Shown: positions 18,946 through 26,707 of the stretch, piece after piece
Layout of the letters: the number at the start of each line of letters is the position of its first letter
Numbering within the stretch: the stretch's first letter is position 1
NCBI GenBank assembly: GCA_041396245.1
Contig: JAWKYW010000001.1
Coordinates: 124,001-188,000, forward strand
Reading direction: 5' to 3'
DNA length: 64,000 nucleotides
DNA from: Desulfobacillus sp041396245
GTDB lineage: Bacteria > Pseudomonadota > Gammaproteobacteria > Burkholderiales > Rhodocyclaceae
Notes under the pieces: model-generated
Told to the model about the DNA's origin: nothing
Databases searched by the model: none
The model's input: only the letters and a program-made list of their open reading frames with translations
Program-made: the position numbers and the translations under genes

Positions 18946-19962
18946 TCAGAAATCCCGCGTCGCCTCGATGGCTTCCTTCACCAGCGCCGGGCCGCGGTAG
19001 ATGAGTCCCGTGTAGAGCTGCACCAGTTGCGCGCCGGCCTCCAGCTTGGCGCGCGCGTCGCGGCCGCTCATCACGCCGCCGACGCCGATCAGGGGAATTT
19101 CGCCGCCGAGGCGCGCGGCCAGCGCCTGCAGCACGCCGGTGGACTTGCCGAACAGCGGCGCGCCGGAGAGGCCGCCGGCCTCGTCGGCGTGGGCCAGATG
19201 CCCGACGCCTTCGCGCGAGAGCGTGGTGTTGGTGACGATGGCGGCCTCGAAGCGGTGGCGGCGCAGTGCGTCGGCGATGACCTGGATCTGCGCCTCGTCG
19301 AGGTCCGGCGCGATCTTCAGGGCGAGCGGGACGTGGCGGCCGTGCTGCTGGGCCAGCGCCGCCTGCTCGCGCTTGAGCGGGGCGAGCAGGCCGTCGAGTT
19401 CCGACTCGCCCTGCAGCTGGCGCAGGTTCTTCGTGTTGGGCGAGGAGATGTTCACCGTGACGTAACCGGCGTGCGGATAGACCTTGCGCAGGCAGGCCAG
19501 GTAGTCGTCGCCGGCGCGCTCGATGGGGGTGTCTACGTTCTTGCCGATGTTGATGCCGAGAATGCCCTTGAAGTCCGACTGCCTGACGTTGTCCACCAGG
19601 GCGTCGACACCGCGGTTGTTGAAGCCCATGCGGTTGATGACGGCTTTCCTCGGCGGCAGGCGGAACAGGCGCGGCTTCGGGTTGCCGGGCTGCGGCCGCG
19701 GCGTCACCGTGCCGACCTCGATGTGGCCGAAGCCCAATGCGGCCAGACCCGCGATGCATTCGCCGTCCTTGTCGAGGCCGGCGGCCAGGCCGATGCGGTT
19801 GGGAAACCCCAGCCCCATGACGCGCACCGGCTGGCCGGCGGGTGCGGCGCAGACGACGGGCAGGTGCAGCGCGTGCGCGGTGCGCAGGCTGGCCAGCGTC
19901 AGGTCGTGGGCGGTTTCGGCGTCGAGCGCGAAGAGGAAGGGACGGGCGATCCGGTAGAGCAT
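18946..19962 (-). CDS. pyrD: Dihydroorotate dehydrogenase (quinone), class 2
   Basis: 338 residues. Membrane-associated flavoprotein of pyrimidine synthesis that oxidises dihydroorotate with quinone. The class 2 N-terminal helix region, FMN-binding GLAAGLDKDGE, RMGFNNRGVD and the catalytic serine segment NISSPNTKNLR are present, as is the C-terminal IGVGGVMSGRDA / LYTGLIYRGP phosphate site. Sits between bpt and ald with 10-base gaps on each side. Confidence 0.97.
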   Translation of the reverse strand: MLYRIARPFLFALDAETAHDLTLASLRTAHALHLPVVCAAPAGQPVRVMGLGFPNRIGLAAGLDKDGECIAGLAALGFGHIEVGTVTPRPQPGNPKPRLFRLPPRKAVINRMGFNNRGVDALVDNVRQSDFKGILGINIGKNVDTPIERAGDDYLACLRKVYPHAGYVTVNISSPNTKNLRQLQGESELDGLLAPLKREQAALAQQHGRHVPLALKIAPDLDEAQIQVIADALRRHRFEAAIVTNTTLSREGVGHLAHADEAGGLSGAPLFGKSTGVLQALAARLGGEIPLIGVGGVMSGRDARAKLEAGAQLVQLYTGLIYRGPALVKEAIEATRDF

Positions 19963-19972
19963 GCGCGGGATT

Positions 19973-20722
19973 CTACCGCGCGGCCAGCATCAGTTCTTCC
20001 TCGGTAAGTTCGCGCCAGATCCCGCCGATGCGCCCTTCGATGGGGCGGAAGTTCGCCTTGTAGGCCATCTTGCGGCTGTCGCCGATCCAGTAGCCCAGGT
20101 AGAGGTGGGGCAGGCCCAGGGTGCGGCATTGGGCCGCCTGCCAGAGGATGCACCAGGTGCCGAAGCTGGCCCCGGCGACATCCGGGTCGAAGAAGGTGTA
20201 GACGGAGGAGAGCCCGTCGGTCAGCACGTCAACGATGCACACCATGCGCAGTTCGCCCTCCTCGCGGAACTCGACCAGGCGGCTGTCGACGTGGCTCTGC
20301 AGCAGGAAATGGGCATATTGCTCGCGGCTGTCCTGGTCCATGCCGCCGCCGGAGTGGCGCGAGGCCTGGTAGCGCTGGTAAAGGTCGTAATGTTCTTCGC
20401 GGAAGGCCAGCGGCAGCTCGCGCGCCTCGAGCGCGCGGTGGCGCGCGGCGGCCCGGCGCTGGGCGCGGTTCGGGGCCAGGCGTTCGACGGGGATGCGCAC
20501 CGGCACGCAGGCGCGGCAGGCGTCGCAGTAAGGTCGGTAGGTGAAGATGCCGCTGCGACGGAAGCCGGAATGCACCAGCTCGCTGTAGATGCCGGTGTCG
20601 ATCAGGTGGCTCGGCGTGGCGACCTGGGAGCGGGCGACGCGGCCGGGCAGGTACGAGCAGGCATAGGGCGCGGTGGCATAGAACTGCAGCAGCGGAAAGG
20701 GCAGATCCTTGAGCAGACTCAT
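19973..20722 (-). CDS. bpt: Aspartate/glutamate leucyltransferase
   Basis: 249 residues. Transfers leucine from Leu-tRNA to N-terminal Asp/Glu, marking proteins for ClpS/ClpAP degradation. Family landmarks: CSYLPGRVARSQVATP, YRPYCDACRACVPVRIPV, and the C-terminal YLGYWIGDSRKMAYKANFRP. Located directly after aat, the other leucyltransferase of the N-degron pathway, a common proteobacterial pairing. The start at 20722 lies 26 bases past the aat stop. Confidence 0.96.
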   Translation of the reverse strand: MSLLKDLPFPLLQFYATAPYACSYLPGRVARSQVATPSHLIDTGIYSELVHSGFRRSGIFTYRPYCDACRACVPVRIPVERLAPNRAQRRAAARHRALEARELPLAFREEHYDLYQRYQASRHSGGGMDQDSREQYAHFLLQSHVDSRLVEFREEGELRMVCIVDVLTDGLSSVYTFFDPDVAGASFGTWCILWQAAQCRTLGLPHLYLGYWIGDSRKMAYKANFRPIEGRIGGIWRELTEEELMLAAR

Positions 20723-20734
20723 GTGTCGTTTTCG

Positions 20735-20763
20735 CCGAACAATCCGAACTATCCGAACAATCC
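20735..20763. repeat. 9-bp tandem repeat across the aat stop codon
   Basis: Three tandem units, CCGAACAAT, CCGAACTAT, CCGAACAAT. On the coding strand the middle unit supplies the aat TAG stop. The A/T difference between units is what creates the stop. Confidence 0.85.
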
Positions 20764-21453
20764 CTTCGCGCCGTCCTCCGGCCATTTGCCGGGTCCGCCA
20801 CCCTCCTGCGTCCAGACAGCCAGCCCGCGCAGGAGTTCGCCGCGCCGTATCTCCCGCGCGCCGAAGGAAGCGAGATGGGCCGTCTTCATCTGGCAATCTA
20901 TCACGGCGAATCCCCGTCCTTCAAGGTAACGCGCCAGGTGAGCGAGCGCGATCTTGGAGGCGTCGCTGGCGCGGGTGAACATCGATTCGCCGTAGAAGGC
21001 GCGGCCGATCGCCACGCCGTAAAGGCCGCCGGCCAGCGCCCCGTCGATCCAGGTTTCCACCGAATGGGCGTGGCCGAGTTGGTGCAGGCGGCCGTAGGCC
21101 TGCTGCATCTGCGGCGTGATCCAGGTGCCGTCCTGGCCCGGCCGGGGCAGGCTGCAGGCGCGGATCACGTCGGCGAAGGCGGTGTCGAGGCGTACTTCAT
21201 ATTGCCCGCGCCGCAGCGTTTTGGCGAGCGAGCGCGCCAGTTTCAGTTCCGCCGGAACCAGCACCATGCGCGGGTCGGGGCTCCACCAGAGGATCGGCTC
21301 GCCTTCGGAATACCAGGGGAAGATGCCCCGGCGATAGGCTGCCAGCAGCCGTTGCGGAGAAAGGTCGGCGCCGGCGCAGAGCAGGCCGTTCGGGCGGCGC
21401 AAGGCGCTTTCCACCGGGGGGAAGGGCGCGTCGCCGTCGAGCCAGGGGATCAT
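20749..21453 (-). CDS. aat: Leucyl/phenylalanyl-tRNA--protein transferase
   Basis: 234 residues. Adds Leu or Phe to proteins with N-terminal Lys/Arg. Typical motifs: PNGLLCAGADLSPQRLLAAY, RRGIFPWYSEGEPILWWSPD, HSVETWIDGALAGGLYGVAI and FYGESMFTRASDASKIAL. First gene of the leftward aat-bpt-pyrD-ald run. A CCACGGCG-type hairpin element lies just upstream (21471-21540). The C terminus ends in KGLFG within a 9-bp tandem repeat. Confidence 0.97.
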   Translation of the reverse strand: MIPWLDGDAPFPPVESALRRPNGLLCAGADLSPQRLLAAYRRGIFPWYSEGEPILWWSPDPRMVLVPAELKLARSLAKTLRRGQYEVRLDTAFADVIRACSLPRPGQDGTWITPQMQQAYGRLHQLGHAHSVETWIDGALAGGLYGVAIGRAFYGESMFTRASDASKIALAHLARYLEGRGFAVIDCQMKTAHLASFGAREIRRGELLRGLAVWTQEGGGPGKWPEDGAKGLFG

Positions 21454-21470
21454 TCAGACAACCCGTTGAA

Positions 21471-21540
21471 CCACGGCGAACACGGCGACACGGCGAAAAT
21501 CCCAGACTGTTCTTGCCCCGTGTCGCCGTGCGCGCCGTGG
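21471..21540. repeat. CCACGGCG-type inverted repeat, copy 3
   Basis: 70-bp hairpin element between aat and the iron-transport ATPase gene: left arm CCACGGCG..CGGCGACACGG, right arm CCGTGTCGCCG..CGCCGTGG, pairing over about 19 of 23 positions. Similar elements lie at 11666-11734 and about 8936-9060. It may serve as the attenuator or stop between two leftward genes. Confidence 0.75.
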
Positions 21541-21559
21541 AGAACGCTTGTTTTACCGG

Positions 21560-22624
21560 TCATGCGTTGCGGAAGACGACGACGTGGTCGACGTCGAGGC
21601 GGATGCCGATCTTCTCGCCGATGGCGTGGTTGTGATGGCTCGGCACCAGGGAGAGCACGTGCATGCCGCCGGGCAGCTTCAGGGTGTACAGGAATTCGGC
21701 GCCGCGGAAGGCCTTGGCCACGACTTCCGCCCGGGTGGGGGCGTCGTCGTCGTGGACGATGTCGTCGGGACGCAGCAGCACGTCCACGCGACAGCCCTTG
21801 CCGCAGGCGGCGCAGCCGGCGCCGCAGTCCGTCGGGATGCGGCCGGCGAGGGTGCCCAGCTCGATCCGCACTTCGCGCGCGTTGAGCACCTCGCCCTCGA
21901 GGAACACGCCCTGGCCGACGAAATCGGCGACGAAGCGGTTGGCCGGCCGGTGGTAGAGGTTGTAGGGCGTGTCCCATTGCTGGATGCGGCCCTCGTGCAT
22001 GACGCCGATCTCGTCGGCCACGGCGAAGGCCTCGTGCTGGTCGTGGGTGACGAGGATGGCGGTGATGCCGGTGCGCTTGAGGATGTCGCGCACCTCGAGC
22101 GAGAGCCGTTCGCGCAGGTCGACGTCGAGGTTGGAGAAGGGCTCGTCGAGCAGCAGGAGGTCGGGGCTGGGCGCCAGCGCGCGCGCCAGCGCGACGCGCT
22201 GCTGCTGGCCGCCGGAGAGCTCGTGCGGGTAGCGGCTGCCCGCCCCGGCCAGACCGACCGTGTCGAGCAGTTCCGCCACGCGCTCGCGCCGTGTCGCGGC
22301 GGCTGACTTTTGCAGGCCGAAGGCGATGTTGTCGGCGACGCTCAGGTGGGGGAAGAGGGCGTAGTCCTGGAACACCATGCCGATGCGCCGCCGCTCCGGC
22401 GGCACATGCACGGACGGGCTGCTCACCGTGGTGCCGTTGATGCGGATTTCGCCGCGCCCGATGCGCTCGAAACCGGCGATGGCGCGCAGCACCGTGGTCT
22501 TGCCGCAGCCCGACGGCCCGAGCAGGCAGCCGATCGCCCCCTGCGCCAGGGCGCAGGACAGGTCGCTGACGACGACATGCTTGTCGTAGGCGTGGGAAAT
22601 GTTGGCGAGTTCGAGCAGGGGCAT
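21560..22624 (-). CDS. Iron(III) ABC transporter ATP-binding protein (FbpC-like)
   Basis: 354 residues. Walker A GPSGCGKTTVLRAI, signature LSGGQQQRVALARAL, Walker B LLLLDEPFSNLD, then a TOBE-type C-terminal domain (DVLLRPDDIVHDDD). A Cys-rich loop (CGAGCAACGKGC) in the C-terminal part is a feature of several iron-transport ATPases of this family. It is transcribed divergently from the permease gene at 22685, so together they form a divergent iron-uptake locus. Copy 4 of the bipartite motif lies inside it. Confidence 0.92.
   Translation of the reverse strand: MPLLELANISHAYDKHVVVSDLSCALAQGAIGCLLGPSGCGKTTVLRAIAGFERIGRGEIRINGTTVSSPSVHVPPERRRIGMVFQDYALFPHLSVADNIAFGLQKSAAATRRERVAELLDTVGLAGAGSRYPHELSGGQQQRVALARALAPSPDLLLLDEPFSNLDVDLRERLSLEVRDILKRTGITAILVTHDQHEAFAVADEIGVMHEGRIQQWDTPYNLYHRPANRFVADFVGQGVFLEGEVLNAREVRIELGTLAGRIPTDCGAGCAACGKGCRVDVLLRPDDIVHDDDAPTRAEVVAKAFRGAEFLYTLKLPGGMHVLSLVPSHHNHAIGEKIGIRLDVDHVVVFRNA
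22287..22310 (-). repeat. Bipartite motif AAAGTCAG-N10-ACGGCG, copy 4
   Basis: Exact halves, spacer CCGCCGCGAC, in the iron-transport ATPase gene, encoding KSAAATRRE. Confidence 0.8.
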
Positions 22625-22628
22625 GGAG

Positions 22629-22684
22629 GCTAATCGATTACAATTCTTATTATGCGTCAGCCTTGCGTTCGACGCACGACTTCG
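22629..22684. promoter_or_regulatory. Divergent promoter region of iron transporter, possible Fur site
   Basis: Short AT-rich patch (ATCGATTACAATTCTTATTA) in an otherwise GC-rich segment between divergent ATPase and permease genes. TACAAT at about 22637 could be a rightward -10 element. The patch resembles a loose Fur box, but the symmetry is poor. Confidence 0.35.
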
Positions 22685-24370
22685 ATGCAGGCCACCACCT
22701 TTTCGCCATCCTCTTCACGCTTCGCTGTCGGCGACTGGAGCGCGCTCGCCGTCGCGGCACTCGCGATTGCCGTCCTGGCGGCGGCCCCCATTGCCAGCGT
22801 GTGGACCAATCTGTTCGCCGGCGGCACCGGCGAGACCTGGGGCCATCTGGCCGCCACCGTCCTGCCGGAATATGTCGCCAACACCCTGTGGCTGTGCCTC
22901 GGCGTCGGCCTCGGCGTCATCCTCGTCGGCGTGCCGACGGCCTGGCTGGTGACCATGCACGCCTTTCCCGGACGGCGCTTCTTCGAGTGGGCGCTGGTGC
23001 TGCCGCTGGCGGTGCCGGCCTATGTCATGGCCTACACCTACACCGATCTGCTGCAGTTCGTCGGACCGGTGCAGACCTGGCTGCGCGATATGTTCGGCTG
23101 GCAGAAGGGGGATTATTGGTTCCCGGACGTGCGCACGACGGGCGGCGCCGTCGCCATGTTCACCTTCGTGCTGTATCCCTACGTCTATCTGCTGGCGCGC
23201 ACCGCCTTCATCGAGCGGGCCGGCGGCATGCTCGAAGTCGGCCGCACGCTCGGGCTTTCCGCCTGGGGCAGCTTCTTCCGCATTTCCCTGCCGCTGGCGC
23301 GGCCCGCTGTGGCGGCGGGCGCAGCCCTGGCGCTGATGGAAACGCTGGCCGACTACGGTACGGTGGCCTACTTCGCGGTGCCGACGTTCACCACCGGCAT
23401 CTACCGCGCCTGGTTCTCGCTCGGCGACCGCGCCGCGGCGGCCCAGCTCTCCGCCGCGCTGCTCGGTTTCGTCATCCTGGTGCTGCTGATCGAGCGCATG
23501 AGCCGCGGCCGCGCGCGCTTCCACAACACCACCGGGCGCAACCGGCCGCAGCCGGGGCGGCGCCTCTCCGGCCCTGCCGCCGTGGCGGCCGTCCTGGTTT
23601 GCGCGCTGCCGCTGGCGCTGGGCTTCCTGCTGCCGGCGGGCATCCTGCTGGACATGGCCCTCACGGAGGGCGATGCGCAGTTCGGCATGCGTTTCCTGCA
23701 TCTGGCCGGCAACAGCTTCACGCTGGCGGCGCTGTCCGCCGCGCTGGCGGTGGCGCTGGCCGTGGTGCTGGCCTATGCCGCGCGCCTGTCGCGCGCGCCC
23801 TGGCCGCAATGGCTGAACCGCATCGTCGGCCTCGGCTACGCCGTGCCGGGCGCGGTGATCGCCGTCGGCGTGCTGATTCCGGTCACGCGGCTGGACAACT
23901 GGCTGGCCGGGACGATCGCCGCATGGACGGGCAGCAATCCCGGCCTGGTCCTCACCGGCGGCATCGCCGCCCTGGTGTATGCCTACCTGGTGCGCTTTCT
24001 TTCGCTCGCCCTGCAGACGGTGGAGACGAGCCTGGCCAAGATTACGTCGAGCATGGACGATGCGGCACGCTCCCTGGGCAGCGGCCAGGGCGCGACGCTG
24101 AAGCGCGTCCACTTGCCGTTGCTGCGCGGCAGCCTGCTGACGGCGGGTTTGCTGGTGTTCGTGGATGTGATGAAGGAACTGCCGGCGACGCTGGTGATGC
24201 GGCCCTTCAATTTCGATACGCTGGCGACGCAGGCCTACACGCTGGCCTCGGACGAGCGGCTGGCGGAAGCGTCGACCGCCGCCCTGGCGATCGTCGCGGT
24301 GGGGGTTCTGCCGCTGATCGCGGTATCGCGGCAGATCGCTAAGGGAAGCGCGAAGACGTCGGCGTGTTAG
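22685..24370 (+). CDS. Iron(III) ABC transporter permease (FbpB-like)
   Basis: 561 residues from ATG 22685; an in-frame ATG at 22652 sits next to a likely promoter and is less probable. A fused two-domain permease with about 12 membrane segments: each half carries an EAA-type loop (LEVGRTLGLSAWGSFFRISL and DDAARSLGSGQGATLKRVHL). It forms the inner-membrane channel for ferric ions with the ATPase (21560-22624) and the binding protein (24788-25804). Its stop overlaps the stop of the small convergent gene by 3 bases. Confidence 0.94.
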   Translation: MQATTFSPSSSRFAVGDWSALAVAALAIAVLAAAPIASVWTNLFAGGTGETWGHLAATVLPEYVANTLWLCLGVGLGVILVGVPTAWLVTMHAFPGRRFFEWALVLPLAVPAYVMAYTYTDLLQFVGPVQTWLRDMFGWQKGDYWFPDVRTTGGAVAMFTFVLYPYVYLLARTAFIERAGGMLEVGRTLGLSAWGSFFRISLPLARPAVAAGAALALMETLADYGTVAYFAVPTFTTGIYRAWFSLGDRAAAAQLSAALLGFVILVLLIERMSRGRARFHNTTGRNRPQPGRRLSGPAAVAAVLVCALPLALGFLLPAGILLDMALTEGDAQFGMRFLHLAGNSFTLAALSAALAVALAVVLAYAARLSRAPWPQWLNRIVGLGYAVPGAVIAVGVLIPVTRLDNWLAGTIAAWTGSNPGLVLTGGIAALVYAYLVRFLSLALQTVETSLAKITSSMDDAARSLGSGQGATLKRVHLPLLRGSLLTAGLLVFVDVMKELPATLVMRPFNFDTLATQAYTLASDERLAEASTAALAIVAVGVLPLIAVSRQIAKGSAKTSAC

Positions 24371-24558
24371 CCCCAGATAACCCGCCAGCCCTTGCGCTCG
24401 ATGTAGCGCGAAACCTCGTGGTAGGGCTTGCCGATCATCCAGTGCAACACGGGGCCGGCGCTGATGCAGGTCCACTTCGAGCCGCGCTTGCGCCAGAGGG
24501 CTTCGCCGTGGAAGGGTGCCGTCACTTTCATGACCTTGCCGTAAGCCGATGCAGTCAT
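24367..24558 (-). CDS. Small conserved-looking protein of unknown function
   Basis: 63 residues from ATG 24558, with GGAG seven bases upstream. Basic and Trp-rich: KVMKVTAPFHGEALWRKRGS, then WTCISAGPVLHWMIGKPYHE and RYIERKGWRVIWG. It looks like a real compact domain and has good start signals, but I do not recognise its family with certainty. Convergent with the permease gene, with overlapping stop codons, and placed between permease and iron-binding protein genes; whether it belongs to iron metabolism is unknown. Confidence 0.65.
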   Translation of the reverse strand: MTASAYGKVMKVTAPFHGEALWRKRGSKWTCISAGPVLHWMIGKPYHEVSRYIERKGWRVIWG

Positions 24559-24730
24559 GGTCAATCTCCATGCCGTTTTCGTACAGTCATTAACGGCTCG
24601 GAGTGTTGCAGGCATGAGTCGGTTCCGGGCTTTTCACCCTAAAAGTTTTCAATGGGATCAAGGTATTGCATTTACACATGCGCATAATCAGCAGGTTGCG
24701 CGTCGAGCTTGGAGTCGTTTATCAGATACC

Positions 24731-24757
24731 AAAAAAAACGGGCACCCGAGGTGCCCG
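24731..24757 (-). terminator. Intrinsic terminator of the iron-binding protein gene
   Basis: On the minus strand a GC stem (CGGGCACC/GGTGCCCG at 24739-24757) is followed by eight T. On the plus strand the same stem is followed by CCTTTTT, so it may also stop rightward transcripts. Confidence 0.85.
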
Positions 24758-24787
24758 ATCCTTTTTGCAGGCCTACGCCCTGCGGCG

Positions 24788-25804
24788 CTATCGCCATCCA
24801 GCACGGTCGAAAACCTTCTGGGCCAGTGCCGTGTTTTTCGACAGCGTGCCGACGTTCATCGTATCGGCCTTGAAGTTTCCGAGCGATTCGAGGGCGGGAT
24901 TTTTCGCCGTGGCGGTCATCACCGCCGGCCATTCGTTGTTGCCGTTGGCGAAATAGGCCTGCGCTTCGTCGCTGGCGAGGTATTCGAGGAACCGGACGGC
25001 CGCGTCCTTGTGCGGCGCGGTTTTCAGCATGCCGCCGCCCGACACGTTGATGTGCGTGCCGAAGCTCTTCTGGTTCGGCCAGATCACGCCGATTTTCTCC
25101 ATGGCCGCCTTGTCCGCCGCCTTGGTCGAGCGCAGCAGCCGGGCGACATAGTAGGAGTTGGAGATGGCGACGCCGCACTCGCCGGCCGCCACCGACCTGA
25201 TCTGGTCGGTGTCGCCGCCCTTCGGGGTGCGGGCGAAATTGCCGACCAGGCCCCTGGCCCAGGCCTCGGTCTTCTGCTCGCCCAGGTGATGGATCAGGGC
25301 CGAGCCGAGCGAGAGGTTGTACGGATGGGCGCCGGAGCGCACGCAGACCTGGCCCTTCAGCTTCGGGTCGGCGAGGTCCTCGTAGTTCTGCACGTCGGCC
25401 GGCTTGATGGCCGTCTTGTTGTAAATGATGACCCGCGCCCGGGTGGAGAAGGCGTACCAGGCGGTCGCACGAAGATGGGCGGGAATGCGCGCGTCCAGCG
25501 TCTTCGATTTCACCGGCGCGAACAGGCCGAGCGCATCGGCCTGGGCCAGGCGGGCGGCGTCTACGGTGATGAAAACGTCGGCCGGGCTGTTGGCGCCTTC
25601 GTTCTTGATGCGTTCGAGCAGCTCGTCCTCCTTGCCCTCGATGCGGTTGATCCTGATCCCCGTCTGTTTCGTGAAATTCGCATACAGGGCTTCGTCGGTC
25701 TGGTAGTGGCGCGCCGAATACAGATTGAGGACCTTGTCCTCGGCCAGGGCGGGTGCGGCAAGGGTGGCGGCAAGCAGGAACAGGCTAGGGCGGATCGACA
25801 GCAT
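24788..25804 (-). CDS. Iron(III) ABC transporter periplasmic binding protein (FbpA/FutA-like)
   Basis: 338 residues from ATG 25804 (GGAG six bases upstream; ATG 25816 is the alternative). Signal peptide MLSIRPSLFLLAATLAAPALA, then LNLYSARHYQTDEALYANF, typical of ferric-binding proteins, and the conserved tyrosine pair in AISNSYYVARLL that coordinates iron. It delivers Fe3+ to the divergent permease/ATPase pair encoded at 21560-24370. Transcribed from its own promoter with a Fur-box-like site at 25859-25873 and ended by a terminator at 24731. Confidence 0.95.
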   Translation of the reverse strand: MLSIRPSLFLLAATLAAPALAEDKVLNLYSARHYQTDEALYANFTKQTGIRINRIEGKEDELLERIKNEGANSPADVFITVDAARLAQADALGLFAPVKSKTLDARIPAHLRATAWYAFSTRARVIIYNKTAIKPADVQNYEDLADPKLKGQVCVRSGAHPYNLSLGSALIHHLGEQKTEAWARGLVGNFARTPKGGDTDQIRSVAAGECGVAISNSYYVARLLRSTKAADKAAMEKIGVIWPNQKSFGTHINVSGGGMLKTAPHKDAAVRFLEYLASDEAQAYFANGNNEWPAVMTATAKNPALESLGNFKADTMNVGTLSKNTALAQKVFDRAGWR

Positions 25805-25858
25805 CGGTAGCTCCATACGTGTTGTGATGGCCGCATCCTAGCAGGGATATTTCCCAAA

Positions 25859-25873
25859 TGCAAATCATTCGCA
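25859..25873 (-). promoter_or_regulatory. Fur-box-like operator
   Basis: On the minus strand TGCGAAT-G-ATTTGCA, a 7-1-7 inverted repeat with one mismatch, 55 bases upstream of the ferric-binding protein start. This form is close to the Fur consensus TGATAAT-n-ATTATCA, so iron-dependent repression is likely. Confidence 0.7.
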
Positions 25874-26005
25874 TTACAAATCAAGCGGTCGTCCGTCGTA
25901 CGCCCTCAGTCATCGGCCGCCAGACGTCAGCCGTCGAGTCAACAGGGAATCGCGGCGCGAAAAAACCTTCGGTTGCCGTCTGGAAAAGGGTCGTTCGTGA
26001 GGGGA

Positions 26006-26536
26006 TCAGTTGGCGGCTTCGCCGCCAAAGTCAGCCGCGGCGATGCGGCGGGCGCCATCGAAGCGCTTTGCCCAATAGCCTTGCCGCATGTCTTCGATGC
26101 GTATCTGCCCCCCCCTGGCGGGGGCGTGAACGAAACGGTGCTCGCCAAGGTAGATGCCGACATGCGAAAAGCCGCGCCGCAAGGTGTTGAAGAACACCAG
26201 GTCGCCCGGCTGCAGTGCGTCGCGTTGCACGGTTTCCCCGACCCGGCTGATGTCGCGCGAGGTACGCGGCAGCAACAGGCCGAGGCTTTCGCGGAAGACA
26301 TGGCGCACCAGTCCGCTGCAATCGAAGCCGGTTTCGGGGGATTCGCCGCCGTAGCGGTAATTCACGCCGATGAAGGACAGTGCGCGCACCAGCAGGTCCT
26401 GGGCGCTTGAGGCATGGCCGCCATTGGCAGTCGATTCACCGGTGAATTCCCATGCGTTGCGGGTTTCGTCTGCGGCAGCGTAGGACGCAGGGAAGGCCAG
26501 CACGCACAGGACAATGGCAATGTGCCTTGAATTCAT
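26006..26536 (-). CDS. NlpC/P60 family cell-wall peptidase
   Basis: 176 residues with signal peptide (HIAIVLCVLAFPASYAAAD). The catalytic cysteine is in FDCSGLVRHVF, the histidine in SHVGIYLGEHRFVHA, and the third polar residue lies just after. It probably cleaves the D-Glu/diaminopimelate bond of peptidoglycan peptides in the periplasm. The ATG at 26536 is chosen because the signal peptide starts there. The last codons overlap copy 5 of the bipartite motif. Confidence 0.93.
   Translation of the reverse strand: MNSRHIAIVLCVLAFPASYAAADETRNAWEFTGESTANGGHASSAQDLLVRALSFIGVNYRYGGESPETGFDCSGLVRHVFRESLGLLLPRTSRDISRVGETVQRDALQPGDLVFFNTLRRGFSHVGIYLGEHRFVHAPARGGQIRIEDMRQGYWAKRFDGARRIAAADFGGEAAN
26027..26050 (+). 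repeat. Bipartite motif, copy 5 (AAAGTCAG-N10-GCGGCG)
   Basis: First half exact, one mismatch in the second, spacer CCGCGGCGAT. Located at the 3' end of the NlpC/P60 gene on the opposite strand. Confidence 0.65.
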
Positions 26537-26707
26537 GGGCTTGAATATAGGACGGCGGATTCGCCTTGTAAAGCAAAATATGTCTTTTGACTTGAAGAGA
26601 AGTTGGCAGGGTGCTGACGGATAAAAGAAATTCTGTTTCAATTGGGTATAATCGATTCACCCGCCAGCCTTATTCGCGCTGGAAAGTAACACGACAGGAG
26701 ATACTCC
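26537..26707 (+). promoter_or_regulatory. AT-rich intergenic promoter region upstream of the AcuI-like gene
   Basis: 171 bases, clearly more AT-rich than the surroundings. TATAAT at 26647-26652 is a consensus -10 box, but no good -35 is seen at the right distance. An AGGAG ribosome-binding site lies at 26696-26700. Confidence 0.5.

Noticed and set aside
20735..20763. CRISPR-like short tandem repeat
   Set aside because: Nine-base units with no spacers; simple tandem repeat.
25858..26410. Rightward ORFs opposite the NlpC/P60 gene
   Set aside because: No ribosome-binding site or family similarity; the leftward frame has a signal peptide and catalytic residues.
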